In this document: positions 1 through 8,974 of the stretch, in pieces
Layout: each line of letters starts with the position of its first letter
Position numbering within the stretch: the stretch's first letter is position 1
Origin: an uncultured Roseovarius sp.
GTDB lineage: Bacteria > Pseudomonadota > Alphaproteobacteria > Rhodobacterales > Rhodobacteraceae
Length of the DNA stretch: 50,866 nucleotides
Assembly (NCBI RefSeq): GCF_913054395.1
Contig: NZ_CAJXIP010000008.1
Span: forward strand, 1 to 50,866
Reading direction: 5' to 3'
Program-made: the position numbers and the translations under genes
The notes under the pieces: model-generated
The model's database searches: none
What the model was told of the DNA's origin: nothing
The model's input: the letters and a program-made list of their open reading frames with translations, nothing else

Positions 1-410
1 TCAATCAACAGCGTCAGGTCCGGCTCGCGCCCGATCATCAGGTCGTGCAACTGATCCACCGCCGCGCGCAAATCACCGCGGCTCAGGCCCTGATACATCC
101 GCGTGCTATCGGCAAAGCGGTCACAGATCACCACCTTGCCTGCCGCAATCGCCGGGGCAATCGTGCGTTCTAGATGATCGCGCCGCGCAGCCGTGAACAA
201 CAGCAATTCGGTCTCCGCCGACCAGCGGTCGCCATCGCCCTCAAGCACAAGTTTTCGGATTTCCTCGGCCCCGGGGCTTCCGCCCGGTTCGCGCGTCAGC
301 ACCACCTCGCGGCCCTGCCCGCGCAGCGCCTCGGCCAAAAGCCGCGCCTGCGTGGATTTGCCCGAGCCGTCGATACCCTCGAAACTGATGAACAGGCCCG
401 GCCCCCTCAA
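1..410 (-). CDS. tmk: Thymidylate kinase (dTMP kinase), 3' end outside window
   Basis: Phosphorylates dTMP to dTDP in the cytoplasm for DNA synthesis. About 136 N-terminal residues are visible; the rest lies beyond the left edge. The N-terminus carries the P-loop FEGIDGSGKSTQ, followed by the TREPGG motif and the CDRFADST segment that belongs to the active site in this family. The start chosen is a TTG at 410-408 that overlaps the TGA of the upstream carboxypeptidase gene (TTGA), with GAGGGGGCG as ribosome binding site. This overlap implies translational coupling in an SPOR lipoprotein-dacC-tmk operon, an order I recall from Rhodobacteraceae. Confidence 0.93.
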   Translation of the reverse strand, partial: MRGPGLFISFEGIDGSGKSTQARLLAEALRGQGREVVLTREPGGSPGAEEIRKLVLEGDGDRWSAETELLLFTAARRDHLERTIAPAIAAGKVVICDRFADSTRMYQGLSRGDLRAAVDQLHDLMIGREPDLTLLI

Positions 411-1576
411 AGCGCCCCCTCGGGCCCTTGTTGCAGCCGCGTCAGCAACAACCCCGACACCGTGCGCAGGCGCGCGACAAAGCCGCCCTTTGCCACGCTC
501 TCGGCGGCGACAAGCGGGACGCGCGTTTCAGGCAGGCCCTCGGGCGCAAACACCAGTTCGGCAATCTGGTCGCCCTTGGTCACCGGCGCACGCACCGGGC
601 CGGTAAAGACCACCTCGGCCTTGAGATCACTTCCCCCGAGGACCGGCATCAGCGTGCTGACATCCTCGGCGGGGGCCAGACTTACGCTATCGGCTTCGCC
701 CATCCAGACCGGGGCGCGGGCCACTTCTTCACCCGCCCTGACGACCGATTTCTGAGCGAACTGGCGAAACGCCCAATTGACCACCGCCTCGGCCTCGCGG
801 GCACGCGCCTGCACGCTGTCGAGACCCGAGAGCACGAAGACTACCCGCCGGTCGCCCTGTTTCGCCGATCCGGCCAGCCCATAACCCGCCTGTTGCGTAT
901 GTCCGGTCTTGAGGCCATCCGCCCCCACCCCAAGGTTAAGCAATGGATTGCGGTTCTGCGAGTTGCGCGGCGCACGCCCGTCAAACAGAAACTCGGTCTC
1001 GGCAAACATCGGATAGAAATTGGGGAAATCGGTGATGATGTGACGCGCCAGAAGAGCAAGGTCGCGCATGCTCATTTCATGGCCCGGCGCGGGCCAGCCA
1101 TTCGAATTCTTGAAGGTCGAATTTGTCATGCCCATTTGCTGGGCGCGCTGCGTCATGAAGGCGGCAAACCCGGCTTCTGATCCATCCGGGCTCAGGGCCT
1201 CGGCGATCACCGCGCAAGCGTCATTGCCCGACAGCACGATGATGCCGCGCAACAGATCCTCGACCCGGACCCGGTCCGTGGTGTCGAGAAACATCGTCGA
1301 GCCGCCATAGCTCATGGCATGGCGCGACACCGGCAAACGCTCTTCAAGCGACAGGCGGCCATCGCGGATCGCCTCGAAAGCAACATAAAGCGTCATCAGC
1401 TTGGACATCGAGGCCGGCGGCATCGGCACGTCGGCATTCTTGTCAAGCAGCACCGTACCCGTGGTCATGTCGAACACGAAGGCCGCCTTGGCGCTGGTGT
1501 CAAAGGCCTTTGCCGGCAGGGCAAGGGCAAGCCCCAGCACAAGGGATGACAATACGGTGCGGATGAAAAGCGTCAT
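407..1576 (-). CDS. dacC: D-alanyl-D-alanine carboxypeptidase (PBP5/6 type, S11 family)
   Basis: Removes the terminal D-Ala of peptidoglycan pentapeptides in the periplasm. The 389-residue protein begins with a signal peptide ending near ALPAKA (residue 24). The three active-site motifs of the family are present: S56-M-S-K59 with the nucleophilic serine, S116-G-N118, and K223-T-G225. A PBP5-like C-terminal beta domain follows, and the last roughly 25 residues could form the amphipathic membrane anchor seen in this family. Length is normal. It overlaps the tmk start by four bases and lies 12 bp downstream of the SPOR lipoprotein gene, so the three are probably co-transcribed. The choice of dacC over other dac symbols is conventional. 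Confidence 0.93.
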   Translation of the reverse strand: MTLFIRTVLSSLVLGLALALPAKAFDTSAKAAFVFDMTTGTVLLDKNADVPMPPASMSKLMTLYVAFEAIRDGRLSLEERLPVSRHAMSYGGSTMFLDTTDRVRVEDLLRGIIVLSGNDACAVIAEALSPDGSEAGFAAFMTQRAQQMGMTNSTFKNSNGWPAPGHEMSMRDLALLARHIITDFPNFYPMFAETEFLFDGRAPRNSQNRNPLLNLGVGADGLKTGHTQQAGYGLAGSAKQGDRRVVFVLSGLDSVQARAREAEAVVNWAFRQFAQKSVVRAGEEVARAPVWMGEADSVSLAPAEDVSTLMPVLGGSDLKAEVVFTGPVRAPVTKGDQIAELVFAPEGLPETRVPLVAAESVAKGGFVARLRTVSGLLLTRLQQGPEGAL

Positions 1577-1588
1577 GACGCCCCCCGA

Positions 1589-2497
1589 TCAGTTGGTGAC
1601 AGGATAGGCATCGTCAAAACCGATACCCTTGATCTTCTTGAGCAGAACCCCCCGTTCCGAGCTGTTGGTGGCAGGGCCGACAATCACGCGCCAGAACGTT
1701 TTGCCCTGCGATGTCTGCTCGATCACGGTGGGCAGCATACCAGCCTGCCGCATCGCGGTGGCGGTGTTGCTCGCGTTCTGCTCGATGCTGAAAATCCCGA
1801 TCTGGATGAAGGGCTTTTCAAGCGATGTAGCGCGGGGGGCAGGTGCAGGCGCAGGTGCCGCTTTTGGCGCCGCTGCCGCAGCTTCGGGTTTGGCCTCGTC
1901 CGACGCGGCCTGGGCCTCGGCGGCATCAATCGCGGCGGCGGCGCCTGCGATCGGGTCAAGGCTGGTGGCCTCGATCTCGCCTGGCGCGGCAAGCTCTTCG
2001 ATCGGCGCCTCCTCTGCTGCCGGGGCCGCCTCGGGGGTTTCCTCGCGCCGCAGCGCCGTCACGTTAAGCTGAACCGGCGCGCCGGCCAGCATGCCAAGGG
2101 CGTTGGCGGCATCCGACGAGACCTGCAACGCGGGGCCGGGATTTTCACGCTCGCGCCGGAACAGGGCACCGATTACGAATTTGGAATTGTCCGTATTGCG
2201 GATGATCACGCGCTCGGGTTCCTTGACATCGGGATGCGCCACCCAGACACCGCCAAGCGAGGGGCGCCCGTCCCAGAGGCCCATGTCGGTCACCTGAAAC
2301 ACATCGGGAGCCTCGACATCACGCTCGACCAGCTTGACCGAGGACGAAGGGCTTGCGCCTTGCGCAGCCTGCTCCGGTTTGGCCTGAAACGGATTGAACC
2401 CTCCGGTTTCGTCACAGCCCGCCAGAAAAACAAGCCCGATCCCCGCCATCGCCAGCCCGCGCCACCGTGACCTCTTGCCACCCGATTGAATAAACAT
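1589..2497 (-). CDS. SPOR-domain lipoprotein
   Basis: Predicted envelope lipoprotein of 302 residues. The start is ATG at 2497, preceded by AAGGGG at good spacing; the reading frame stays open further upstream, but that part runs into the tRNA-Ser gene and is not credible. The N-terminus is a positively charged stretch, a hydrophobic segment and the lipobox LAGC (Cys28). A Pro/Ala-rich low-complexity linker occupies about residues 150-220. The C-terminal ~75 residues, from KPFIQIGIFSIEQNA, form an SPOR domain, which in this family binds denuded septal glycan. Clustering with the carboxypeptidase supports a cell-wall role. The specific partner is unknown. Confidence 0.88.
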   Translation of the reverse strand: MFIQSGGKRSRWRGLAMAGIGLVFLAGCDETGGFNPFQAKPEQAAQGASPSSSVKLVERDVEAPDVFQVTDMGLWDGRPSLGGVWVAHPDVKEPERVIIRNTDNSKFVIGALFRRERENPGPALQVSSDAANALGMLAGAPVQLNVTALRREETPEAAPAAEEAPIEELAAPGEIEATSLDPIAGAAAAIDAAEAQAASDEAKPEAAAAAPKAAPAPAPAPRATSLEKPFIQIGIFSIEQNASNTATAMRQAGMLPTVIEQTSQGKTFWRVIVGPATNSSERGVLLKKIKGIGFDDAYPVTN

Positions 2498-2703
2498 GCA
2501 TTGCCCCTTGCCTGTTGACGCCTTCAAGATGCGCGCCCCGCCGGTTGATCCGGACCTGTTGATACTCGATTGCGGCGTCCCGCCCGCGCGCAGTCTAACG
2601 CCTTGCCCCGCGCAAGAAAAGGACGCAGGTGAACCATGGGCGAATTTCCCCGCAAAACAACATCTTTCAGAATCGCAAAAGCCGTTGTAGAGCGGTGACC
2701 GTC

Positions 2704-2793
2704 GGAGGAGTGGCAGAGTGGTCGAATGCACCGGTCTTGAAAACCGACGAGGGTGAAAGTCCTCCGTGGGTTCGAATCCCACCTCCTCCGCCA
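2704..2793 (+). tRNA. tRNA-Ser (anticodon TGA)
   Basis: A 90-nt class II tRNA including an encoded CCA (2791-2793). The acceptor stem GGAGGAG (2704-2710) pairs with CTCCTCC (2783-2789). The anticodon loop CTTGAAA gives TGA at 2738-2740. There is a long variable arm and a canonical GGTTCGAATCC T-arm. The outermost anticodon-stem pair is a C-A mismatch. The DNA just downstream holds a transposase relic and accessory genes, but I found no second copy of the tRNA 3' end that would mark an integrated island. Confidence 0.97.
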
Positions 2794-2929
2794 TTACCGG
2801 AAATTCCAAATAAAGCACTGATTTAAAAATCTTTTCCGTGGTGTTGGATTTTGCCGCCACACATGAACTGACGCCAATGATTGCCCACGTCGGCTTTCAA
2901 AACATGCCAGCTGGCTAGCGCCACTCTGG

Positions 2930-3205
2930 TGTATTCCACCACTTTGCCGCTCAAACTGTAATTTGGATCTTGGAGTTGCGGGTGGATACGCGGTGGGCCA
3001 AAACCGTTCGCGAATGTCCTGGCGATGCCCTCCTGACGGCACAGCATCGAGATGCTTTCTTCGCCGCGCATCCCCGCACAACGACACGGATATTATCCTC
3101 TGCCGACCATGTCTGGCGGGTCTTGCGACGGAAGTTCTTTACCAATTCATCTGCCGACGCCTTGCTGCGTCCGAATTTCTTGTTCGTCTTCACCCCATGC
3201 AGGTT
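2930..3205 (-). pseudogene. Relic of an IS3-family transposase orfA (frameshifted)
   Basis: Reading leftwards from a GTG-type start near 3193, the frame gives VKTNKKFGRSKASADELV and then TRQTWSAEDNIRVVVRG, matching the helix-turn-helix N-terminus of IS3-family OrfA proteins. At about 3071 the match jumps to the next frame (MRGEESISMLCRQEGIART), consistent with one base lost. Similarity fades after about 2960 and no OrfB follows. It is a dead fragment with no visible inverted repeats. Family membership rests on motif recall, not a search. Confidence 0.65.
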
Positions 3206-3299
3206 ACGATGAACCCGAAATCCTCGGCTGCGCAATAACGCCGAGCTGTCCCATGGGTGCTGACGTCAGGCACTCCATGACGCGCATTTCAGCTTCTGG

Positions 3300-4859
3300 T
3301 CAGGCCGCGAGCCGTATTGTTGCGACGTTCGGGGCCAACATCTGCGAAATCAGGACACGCGCCTCAGGCGCTCTCAGGCACATGCGCGCCGTGTTGCCAT
3401 GGGCCCCCGGATTGCTGCGCAGTTGCGGGAAGATGGCAAACATTTCTTCACGCGCCTTGTCCGATATCGCGGCGAGACCCGCGTCGCCTGCATGGAAGCT
3501 CTCAGCGGCCGCGCCCTCAGCGTAGATCACCTCGTGCCGGTCAAACATGATGTGGAAATACCTCACCAGACTGCGCTCAACGATGCGCACATCGCGCCCG
3601 TCAACCAGATGCTTGGCGGCAACCAGAACCTCATCCGTACCAAACAAAAGCTCGGCCTTGTGCCCGGTGAACAGGACCCGATGCTGTGGCGAGACCAAAA
3701 GCGGCCGTCGCGCCCCGTCCAAAACGGTTGGATTGATCGCTATGGGGGCAAACTTGCCGCGCCCTTCAACGGCGCTGTTCCCGATCCAGCGGATCGGCTG
3801 GAACCCGTGGTCGCGGGTCAGAACCATATCGCCCTGCCGGAGGGTCTCGATCGCGCGATCTCCCTTATCTGTCAGGATCAACGTGCCGGGGGTGAAGCAG
3901 ATGATGTTCTCGATTTCCGAGAACGTAACGGTCGTGCCATCGGCCATGGTGAAGCTGCCCGACAGCCCGCCATTCGTATCGTCAGTGTTGGTGAAGATGA
4001 TGTCGTCGTAGCCGACATCTGGTGTCAGCTGCAGCGTGTCGCCATTTGTTTCGCCTGTCTCACCGCCGATGATTGTGATTGTGGAGGCCCCCGCCTCGCC
4101 CAGATCGCCCAGCACGAAGAGGTCATCGCCATCCCCGCCATCGGCGCTGTCACCCTCGGCGACATGCAACTCGTCATCGCCGAGGCCACCGATTAGCTGG
4201 TCTGCTCCCGTGCCGCCGATAAGCGTGTCATTTCCGTCCTCGCCCAACACCGTATCGTCGCCGGAGCCGGAGTCGACATAGTCATTGCCCGCGCCAGCCG
4301 TGACCGAGTCGTTATTGCCACCCGCAGCACCCGGTTGCAGCGGGTTACCATCATTATTGTCGATCCGGTCGCCTTCGAGATCGCCGGAATAGTTGACGTC
4401 GATGATGTCATCCCCGCTGGAGCCTTCGACGATGTAATCGGATGTGGGTTCGGTCACAACGACCTGAAGGTCGATCGCGCCCTGGCCGAAGGAATCCATT
4501 TCAGCCTGGGTCGCGCCTTCGTCCGGCAAAAAGGTGAGGCGCATCGTATCCCCGGCGATCGGATAGTCGTGCACGGTGATGGTAAAGACCGTGGAGCCTT
4601 CAAACTGGTCCGGGACCTTGCCCGCGCCGTCTTTATTGAGTGTCGGAAGCTGTGCTGCCAGCTCGAAGGTGAAATCATATAGCACGCCGCCAATCATGAC
4701 CTGCGTGTCAGGATCGGGGGCGCCCGCATTGGTTTCGAGATTCAAATCGCCATTCGCGCCGAATTCGACGAATGTTATCTGCGTCGACGGATCGCCCGTC
4801 AGGTTCAACGCCGGATTGTTCGCGGAATTGCTGTCCGTTCTGGCCCAAAAAGTCGACAT
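3300..4859 (-). CDS. RTX-repeat protein with C-terminal Hint domain
   Basis: A 519-residue acidic protein without an N-terminal signal peptide. Residues 1-140 are an unrecognised beta-rich domain. Residues about 145-255 contain glycine/aspartate nonapeptide-like calcium-binding repeats ([41 protein letters not shown]). A Hint domain (hedgehog/intein type) starts with [10 protein letters not shown], catalytic-type Cys321, and runs to about residue 460. RTX repeats usually mean secretion by a type I (ABC) system, but no such exporter is in the window. Such Hint proteins are common in roseobacters and their role is unknown. GGAG lies 7 bases before the ATG. The gene sits in the accessory stretch next to an IS relic. 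Confidence 0.85.
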   Translation of the reverse strand: MSTFWARTDSNSANNPALNLTGDPSTQITFVEFGANGDLNLETNAGAPDPDTQVMIGGVLYDFTFELAAQLPTLNKDGAGKVPDQFEGSTVFTITVHDYPIAGDTMRLTFLPDEGATQAEMDSFGQGAIDLQVVVTEPTSDYIVEGSSGDDIIDVNYSGDLEGDRIDNNDGNPLQPGAAGGNNDSVTAGAGNDYVDSGSGDDTVLGEDGNDTLIGGTGADQLIGGLGDDELHVAEGDSADGGDGDDLFVLGDLGEAGASTITIIGGETGETNGDTLQLTPDVGYDDIIFTNTDDTNGGLSGSFTMADGTTVTFSEIENIICFTPGTLILTDKGDRAIETLRQGDMVLTRDHGFQPIRWIGNSAVEGRGKFAPIAINPTVLDGARRPLLVSPQHRVLFTGHKAELLFGTDEVLVAAKHLVDGRDVRIVERSLVRYFHIMFDRHEVIYAEGAAAESFHAGDAGLAAISDKAREEMFAIFPQLRSNPGAHGNTARMCLRAPEARVLISQMLAPNVATIRLAA

Positions 4860-5219
4860 ACCATTACTCCATTTACACTACAGCCAACGGTGCAGACCGT
4901 TGTGTCCATAATGGATACAGACTGTTGATGGCGCCAAAACGTACAGTTCTTGTCAAATTTTAGATAAGTTGCGTCACAAATATGGCCACGCCTCAGTTGA
5001 CGGAAACGAAAGCCACGTCACCACCGGCGCTACTGGTCTGGAAGTTATCGCCGCCATCGCCAAACAATGCCCCGGCCCAAATGCGGCGAAGTTCGGCTGT
5101 TTCGAGAGAGGCGCGCGGACGACGGCCGCAGGCCGAAGGTGACGCAGGCCAGCGTGGGGGCCGCCAAGCGCCGCGACGGATCGGATCAAGAAAAGCAGCG
5201 CACCGGAGGGCTTTCGTTT
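4860..5219. other. Intergenic region with a dyad upstream of the RTX/Hint gene
   Basis: No credible gene is seen here; the short frames that cross it have no recognisable motif. An 18-bp dyad lies at 4885-4902: CAACGGT, a 4-base spacer, then ACCGTTG, about 25-45 bp upstream of the RTX/Hint start. This is a plausible regulator site. A TTGACA hexamer on the minus strand lies near 4950-4960 but has no convincing -10 partner. Confidence 0.35.
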
Positions 5220-6854
5220 TCAGGCCGCCGCGGCACGGCACAGGCAACTTGCACGTATCGGGATATCCGCGCGCGCAATCGCCTGATCAAGCGCGAGCTT
5301 CACATGCGGCAGTTCAACACTCTCGCCGCGTCTTGCCAGACACTCATGCAAGCCGTGCAGCGCCCAGACATTGCGCGGGTGCTGGCTCGGGCGCGGCAGC
5401 TTGCCGTCGAGGCCCAGATCCGCGCGATAGGCAGCTTCGGCCTCGTTATATTCGCCCGCCTCCATGAGCAGTGCGCCCAAGGCGTGGCGCGTGGGTTGCG
5501 GCCAGGACCAAGGTTCTTCGTATTCCAGATTGTCGTCCAGATAGACCGCCTTGCGAAGATGCTCGAGCCCTTCCTCGCGGCGGCCTGCTTTGAACGCGAT
5601 CTCGCCTTTCATCATCGCTTCGGCCACGGCAAGCACATCGCGCGCCAAGTTGTTGAACAGCATCCGGCTTTCAGGAACCTTCGCATAGGCCGAGGTGAAA
5701 TTCGCCATCGCTGCCGTGGCGTCTTCGTGTCGGCCAAGATTAGCAAGCGCCACCGCCTTGGCATAATAGATAAGGGCGTTGGTGGTCACATACAGTTCCT
5801 TGTCTTCGGGTTGAGCGAGTTCAAGTATCTCGGACCACATACCAAAGCGGATATAGACGTGCGGCGCAGCGGCCACGAAGGTTTCGAAGATATCGGGGTA
5901 TGTGCGGACAGCCTCGTCGGGAACTTCGTCACGCAAACGTATGGCTGCATCGACCGCCGCGGCCTTTTGGCCAAGAAACATTGCGCCATAGAAGGCGAAA
6001 TGCAGATTGTGAATGCGATAGAGCGCATAGAAATTTGCCGGACCGGCGTAGGCCTTGAACTTTTCGTCTACTTTGGCGGCCTGAAGATTTCTGTAGAGGA
6101 CGTTCTGGTATTCACCGCACAGCACATCAATGTGGGTCGCCATATGCACGAGATGGCCGGCATCAGGGACCAAGTCCTTTAGGCGGTCGCCGTGGCGCAG
6201 GGCGCGTTCAGGGTACGGCGACATCTCCATCAGGTGGATATACATGTGTAGCAAGCCGGGATGGTCCCAGGCCCCGGACGTTTGATCGAAAGCCCGCTCA
6301 AGCACGGCCATCGCCTCGGGCGTCGAGGCATCAGGGTTGGGAACACCCTTATGAAAGTCCCAAAGCTGCCAAGGGGTTCGATTCATCATCGCTTCAGCAT
6401 AGACAAAGGCGATATCCAGATCATCGGGATTTGCCTCGTAAACCGGCTTCATCGCGGCTGCGAACCCGTCATTGAAGGGCTGGTAATCTTCGATTTCCGG
6501 ATCAGTCGGGTAACGCGACGCAAGCGCCTGGATCAGGGCGTACTCCAATGGCTTGGCGTTTTCGAGCGCAAGGCCCGCTTCAAGCGCTGCATGTGCGCGT
6601 TCCAGGGCCGGTGCTTTTTCCTCTGGCGTAAAAAACTCCCATGGCTTGTTGTAATTCGGACCGATGGCATAGGCGATCCCCCAGTGCGCCAAAGCACAGG
6701 CCGGATCGGCCTCCAGTGTCTTTTCAAAACACGCAATGGCCTCTTCATGATTGTAAGCGAACAGCCAGACCAGGCCACGGTCAAACCAGGTTTGCGCAAT
6801 AGGAACATCACTTGCTGAGCGGCTGTAGTTGCCCAAGTTGAAATAATCTGACAT
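5220..6854 (-). CDS. Tetratricopeptide-repeat protein of unknown function
   Basis: A 544-residue protein without signal peptide, so probably cytoplasmic. It starts MSDYFNLGNYSRS at ATG 6854 with GAGGAG eight bases upstream; the frame continues upstream but without coding character. Residues about 20-75 (WFDRGLVWLFAYNHEEAIACFEKTL, ADPACALAHWGIAYAIGPNYNKPWE) are TPR-like helices, and further TPR-like pairs recur around residues 300-480. Several His-rich segments (HMYIHLMEMSPYPERALRHGD, HLVHMATHIDVLCG) resemble metal sites but are only a family feature I recall, not a proven function. It lies downstream of the AhpD-like gene on the same strand, separated by a 304-bp gap, so shared transcription is uncertain. 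Confidence 0.8.
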   Translation of the reverse strand: MSDYFNLGNYSRSASDVPIAQTWFDRGLVWLFAYNHEEAIACFEKTLEADPACALAHWGIAYAIGPNYNKPWEFFTPEEKAPALERAHAALEAGLALENAKPLEYALIQALASRYPTDPEIEDYQPFNDGFAAAMKPVYEANPDDLDIAFVYAEAMMNRTPWQLWDFHKGVPNPDASTPEAMAVLERAFDQTSGAWDHPGLLHMYIHLMEMSPYPERALRHGDRLKDLVPDAGHLVHMATHIDVLCGEYQNVLYRNLQAAKVDEKFKAYAGPANFYALYRIHNLHFAFYGAMFLGQKAAAVDAAIRLRDEVPDEAVRTYPDIFETFVAAAPHVYIRFGMWSEILELAQPEDKELYVTTNALIYYAKAVALANLGRHEDATAAMANFTSAYAKVPESRMLFNNLARDVLAVAEAMMKGEIAFKAGRREEGLEHLRKAVYLDDNLEYEEPWSWPQPTRHALGALLMEAGEYNEAEAAYRADLGLDGKLPRPSQHPRNVWALHGLHECLARRGESVELPHVKLALDQAIARADIPIRASCLCRAAAA

Positions 6855-7158
6855 GGAAATACTCCTCGTTGGTTCGAAAACGATACCACAAACTCGAGGG
6901 GCAGTCTGCCCAGCCCGATATCCCCGGCACGCTTTGCGACGCCGACACTCCGGGCCCGGTCCTGCCAGTCTTTGCGTCGCGCCTTGGGGCGCAAGGCCAG
7001 CGCGCCCCGGAGGTATCCGGCGGCTATGGCGAGCTAAATAAATGGTCCGCTCTGCGGAAAGCAGCGGTTGCCGGGGGCATTCGCCCCATTTTCCGCGTGA
7101 CCTGCTGCTGTGTGAGATGGCGCGCTTTGCATTGCACGAAAGCGCGCCAAATTTACGA
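6855..7158. other. Gap between TPR and AhpD-like genes
   Basis: No gene is supported. The frame open on the minus strand is only the upstream extension of the TPR gene and has an Arg-rich, unstructured translation. A weak hairpin (GCGGAAA at 7054-7060 with TTTCCGC at 7090-7096, enclosing an inner GGGGC/GCCCC pair) lies just past the AhpD-like stop. It could end that transcript but lacks a T-tract. Confidence 0.35.
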
Positions 7159-7728
7159 TCAGACCTTGAGAGGCGTTGCGCCGCGTTGCCATGCAAGCGG
7201 TTTGAACACCTCATCAACCGGTGTTTCCGCAACGTGGTTGATATAGTTTGACATGGTTTTCTGGGCGAGACCCAAGATCACGTCGAGCACCGCACGGTGG
7301 CCATACCCTGCATCAAAAAATGCCTGCATCTGGCTCTCGGAGAGATTGCCGCGTTCGCGCACCATGCGAATGGTGAATGTCCGAAGGGCCTCAAGCTTTG
7401 CAGTTGGCAGCGGGGCTTCGTTGCGCAGCGCCTCGGAGAGTTCATCCGAGACCTTCATAATCTTGGCGATGCCCGTATGGGCCGGAACGCAATAGTGACA
7501 GCCGTGCTCTACATTGATGGATTGCCAGACAACAGTCAGCTCGTCCGCATCAAACTCCGTTTCCGTGAAGAGTTTATGAAGGAGCTGATACGCCTCATAT
7601 GCCTGCGGGCTTTCGGCCAAAACCTTATGCAAGCCGGGGAGGCGGCCAAAGGCCTTCTGCGATTTTTCCAGGAGTGGCTTTGACTCTTCTGGTGCCGTGT
7701 CCTGATCGTGTGAGGGAAAGTTCATCAT
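7159..7728 (-). CDS. AhpD-like / carboxymuconolactone decarboxylase family protein
   Basis: A 189-residue all-helical protein of the AhpD-like superfamily. The signature is EHGCHYCVPAH with Cys77, Cys80 and His84: the CxxC-x3-H redox and proton-relay motif of alkylhydroperoxidase AhpD. This points to a thiol-dependent peroxidase or related redox activity in the cytoplasm. The gene is transcribed divergently from a TetR regulator 100 bp away, and a perfect 40-bp palindrome lies between the two starts. This strongly suggests direct repression by that regulator. The natural electron donor is unknown. Confidence 0.85.
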   Translation of the reverse strand: MMNFPSHDQDTAPEESKPLLEKSQKAFGRLPGLHKVLAESPQAYEAYQLLHKLFTETEFDADELTVVWQSINVEHGCHYCVPAHTGIAKIMKVSDELSEALRNEAPLPTAKLEALRTFTIRMVRERGNLSESQMQAFFDAGYGHRAVLDVILGLAQKTMSNYINHVAETPVDEVFKPLAWQRGATPLKV

Positions 7729-7774
7729 TTTGGGCGTCTTTCATAAAATTTGAACAGACACTATTTACCCTTTA

Positions 7775-7814
7775 TTGAGCGATCACTCAAGTATATAATT
7801 GAGTGATCGCTCAA
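7775..7814. promoter_or_regulatory. Double palindromic operator between AhpD-like and tetR genes
   Basis: TTGAGCGATCACTCAA (7775-7790) and TTGAGTGATCGCTCAA (7799-7814) are exact reverse complements of each other, separated by 8 bp (GTATATAA). Each 16-mer is itself a near-palindrome. A TATAAT hexamer (7794-7799) lies in the middle. Binding of a dimer, or pair of dimers, here would block promoters in both directions. The TetR protein starting at 7829 is the obvious ligand-responsive binder (inference). Confidence 0.8.
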
Positions 7815-7828
7815 CACCTGGTGACCCA

Positions 7829-8401
7829 ATGCCCCGCAAGCCGAATTATGACCGCAATGAATTGATTGAGCGCTCGCGCGACCTGTTTTGGCGGCGTGGG
7901 TGGGCTGGTACCTCTCTGAAAGACCTGGAAGCCGTTTTGCAGATGAAACCTGGCAGTTTCTACGCGGCATTCGGTTCAAAGGATGCCTTGTTCAAACTTG
8001 CCATGGAAAAGTATGCCGTTGATGGCCTTGATCGCCTCAAGCGATTGGCAACTGAATACGGCCCGATCAAGGCCCTCCAACGCTTTCCTCAGATGGTCAT
8101 CGAGAACGAAGAGGCCCCCGCCAAGGCTTGCATGCTGTCAAAGACACTCCTTGAACTCCAAGCGCACAACCACCCGCTGGCGCATGAGGCAAACCTGCAT
8201 CTTTTGAAGATGGAGAGCCAGTTTGCGGAGTTGTTTGAGCAAGCGCAATCATCCGGCGAAATCGACAGTGCCTACGATCCGCAGGTGCTTGCCCGCAGGT
8301 ATCAGTCTGACCTTTTGGGCCTGCGCGTCTCTGCCGAACGCGAGGGTGTCGACGCAATGGCGATCGCAGCAGAGATTGCCGACAGCCTGACAAGGCTTTG
8401 A
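7829..8401 (+). CDS. TetR-family transcriptional regulator
   Basis: A 190-residue one-component repressor. The N-terminal helix-turn-helix reads GWAGTSLKDLEAVLQMKPGSFYAAFGSKDALF; the C-terminal ligand-binding part is of the TetR_C type with a conserved CMLSKTLLEL stretch. ATG 7829 is preferred; the frame could start at a TTG (7799), but that codon lies inside the palindromic operator. The gene is divergent from the AhpD-like gene and probably controls both itself and that gene through the 40-bp palindrome. The inducer is unknown; electrophiles or peroxides are a guess from the target. Confidence 0.9.
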   Translation: MPRKPNYDRNELIERSRDLFWRRGWAGTSLKDLEAVLQMKPGSFYAAFGSKDALFKLAMEKYAVDGLDRLKRLATEYGPIKALQRFPQMVIENEEAPAKACMLSKTLLELQAHNHPLAHEANLHLLKMESQFAELFEQAQSSGEIDSAYDPQVLARRYQSDLLGLRVSAEREGVDAMAIAAEIADSLTRL

Positions 8402-8509
8402 CGCAACCGTTTCTTCGACCCATCCCGGCCCTTTATGATGCCGCCGGTCTCGTGAAAGCTAGCCCCTCGCGTATCAGCCTTTCACAGGCACACGAAATCC
8501 CGCCGCATC
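8402..8509. other. Region after tetR with a small hairpin
   Basis: No gene is seen in frame. CCCGCC (8499-8504) pairs with GGCGGG (8512-8517) across a 7-base loop and may terminate the tetR transcript, although no T-run follows. Confidence 0.25.
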
Positions 8510-8691
8510 AAGGCGGGTCACATCTATATACGCAAACAAATGGCGATCGCGATGGGTATCACTGCATCCGGTTACCGGACGCAGTGATACCCAACCTGAC
8601 CGCCGCTATGGTACGCGCCAACTGGTCAGAGACAAACATCCGCAAGGTCATGGGTGAGAACTGGCTTGCACTCCTCGATCGCGTCTGGTGA
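8510..8691 (+). pseudogene. C-terminal relic of a membrane dipeptidase (M19)
   Basis: The reading frame ending at 8691 gives AVIPNLTAAMVRANW, SETNIRKVMGENWLALL and DRVW, which match the C-terminal helices of M19/renal-type dipeptidases (pattern IRKxxGxNxLRL). Nothing upstream resembles the catalytic barrel or its zinc ligands, so the gene has lost its 5' part. A long inverted repeat at 8553-8593 falls inside this fragment. Confidence 0.55.
8553..8593. repeat. Long near-perfect inverted repeat (hairpin 1)
   Basis: TGGGTATCACTGC (8553-8565) pairs exactly with GCAGTGATACCCA (8581-8593). After one A-C mismatch, TCCGG (8567-8571) pairs with CCGGA (8575-8579) around a TTA loop. That makes 18 base pairs in 41 nt. 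No T-tract follows, so it is not a typical terminator. The inner loop resembles that of the hairpin at 10007-10040. Confidence 0.75.
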
Positions 8692-8974
8692 CAGACGATA
8701 TTGCGAGGCAGCCTTGGTAAAGGGCTGCACCATGTTGGTCTGGTTCCATCGTCACGAAAATGTTTGGGTTCGCGACCCGCGATTTCCTCAACAAGGATTT
8801 CCGGGTCAAGAGTGTCTGACGTCGGCTAAGGGCTGTCCAGGACACCCGTGAAGCGCGTGCGTGGCACGGATGCCGCAGCGCACAAAGCGGTGGGTTTAGG
8901 CCCTGTTTGGGCATTCGTCAGATGCATGATATAATAGAATATGTTCCTATTGTTTAATGACCGGGAGCACCAGC
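8692..8974. other. Gap before the methyltransferase gene
   Basis: No gene is supported. Short frames on both strands have no recognisable motif; the stretch probably contains further degraded mobile-element DNA. The last ~50 bp (8925-8956) are AT-rich and probably hold the methyltransferase promoter. Confidence 0.3.

Noticed and set aside
2629..2826. A 65-codon frame running through the tRNA-Ser gene.
   Set aside because: The tRNA is certain; the frame has no ribosome binding site and no motif.
4885..4902. Reading the CAACGGT/ACCGTTG dyad as a quorum-sensing lux box.
   Set aside because: It has 18 rather than 20 bp and lacks the CTG-N10-CAG pattern; no LuxR gene is nearby.
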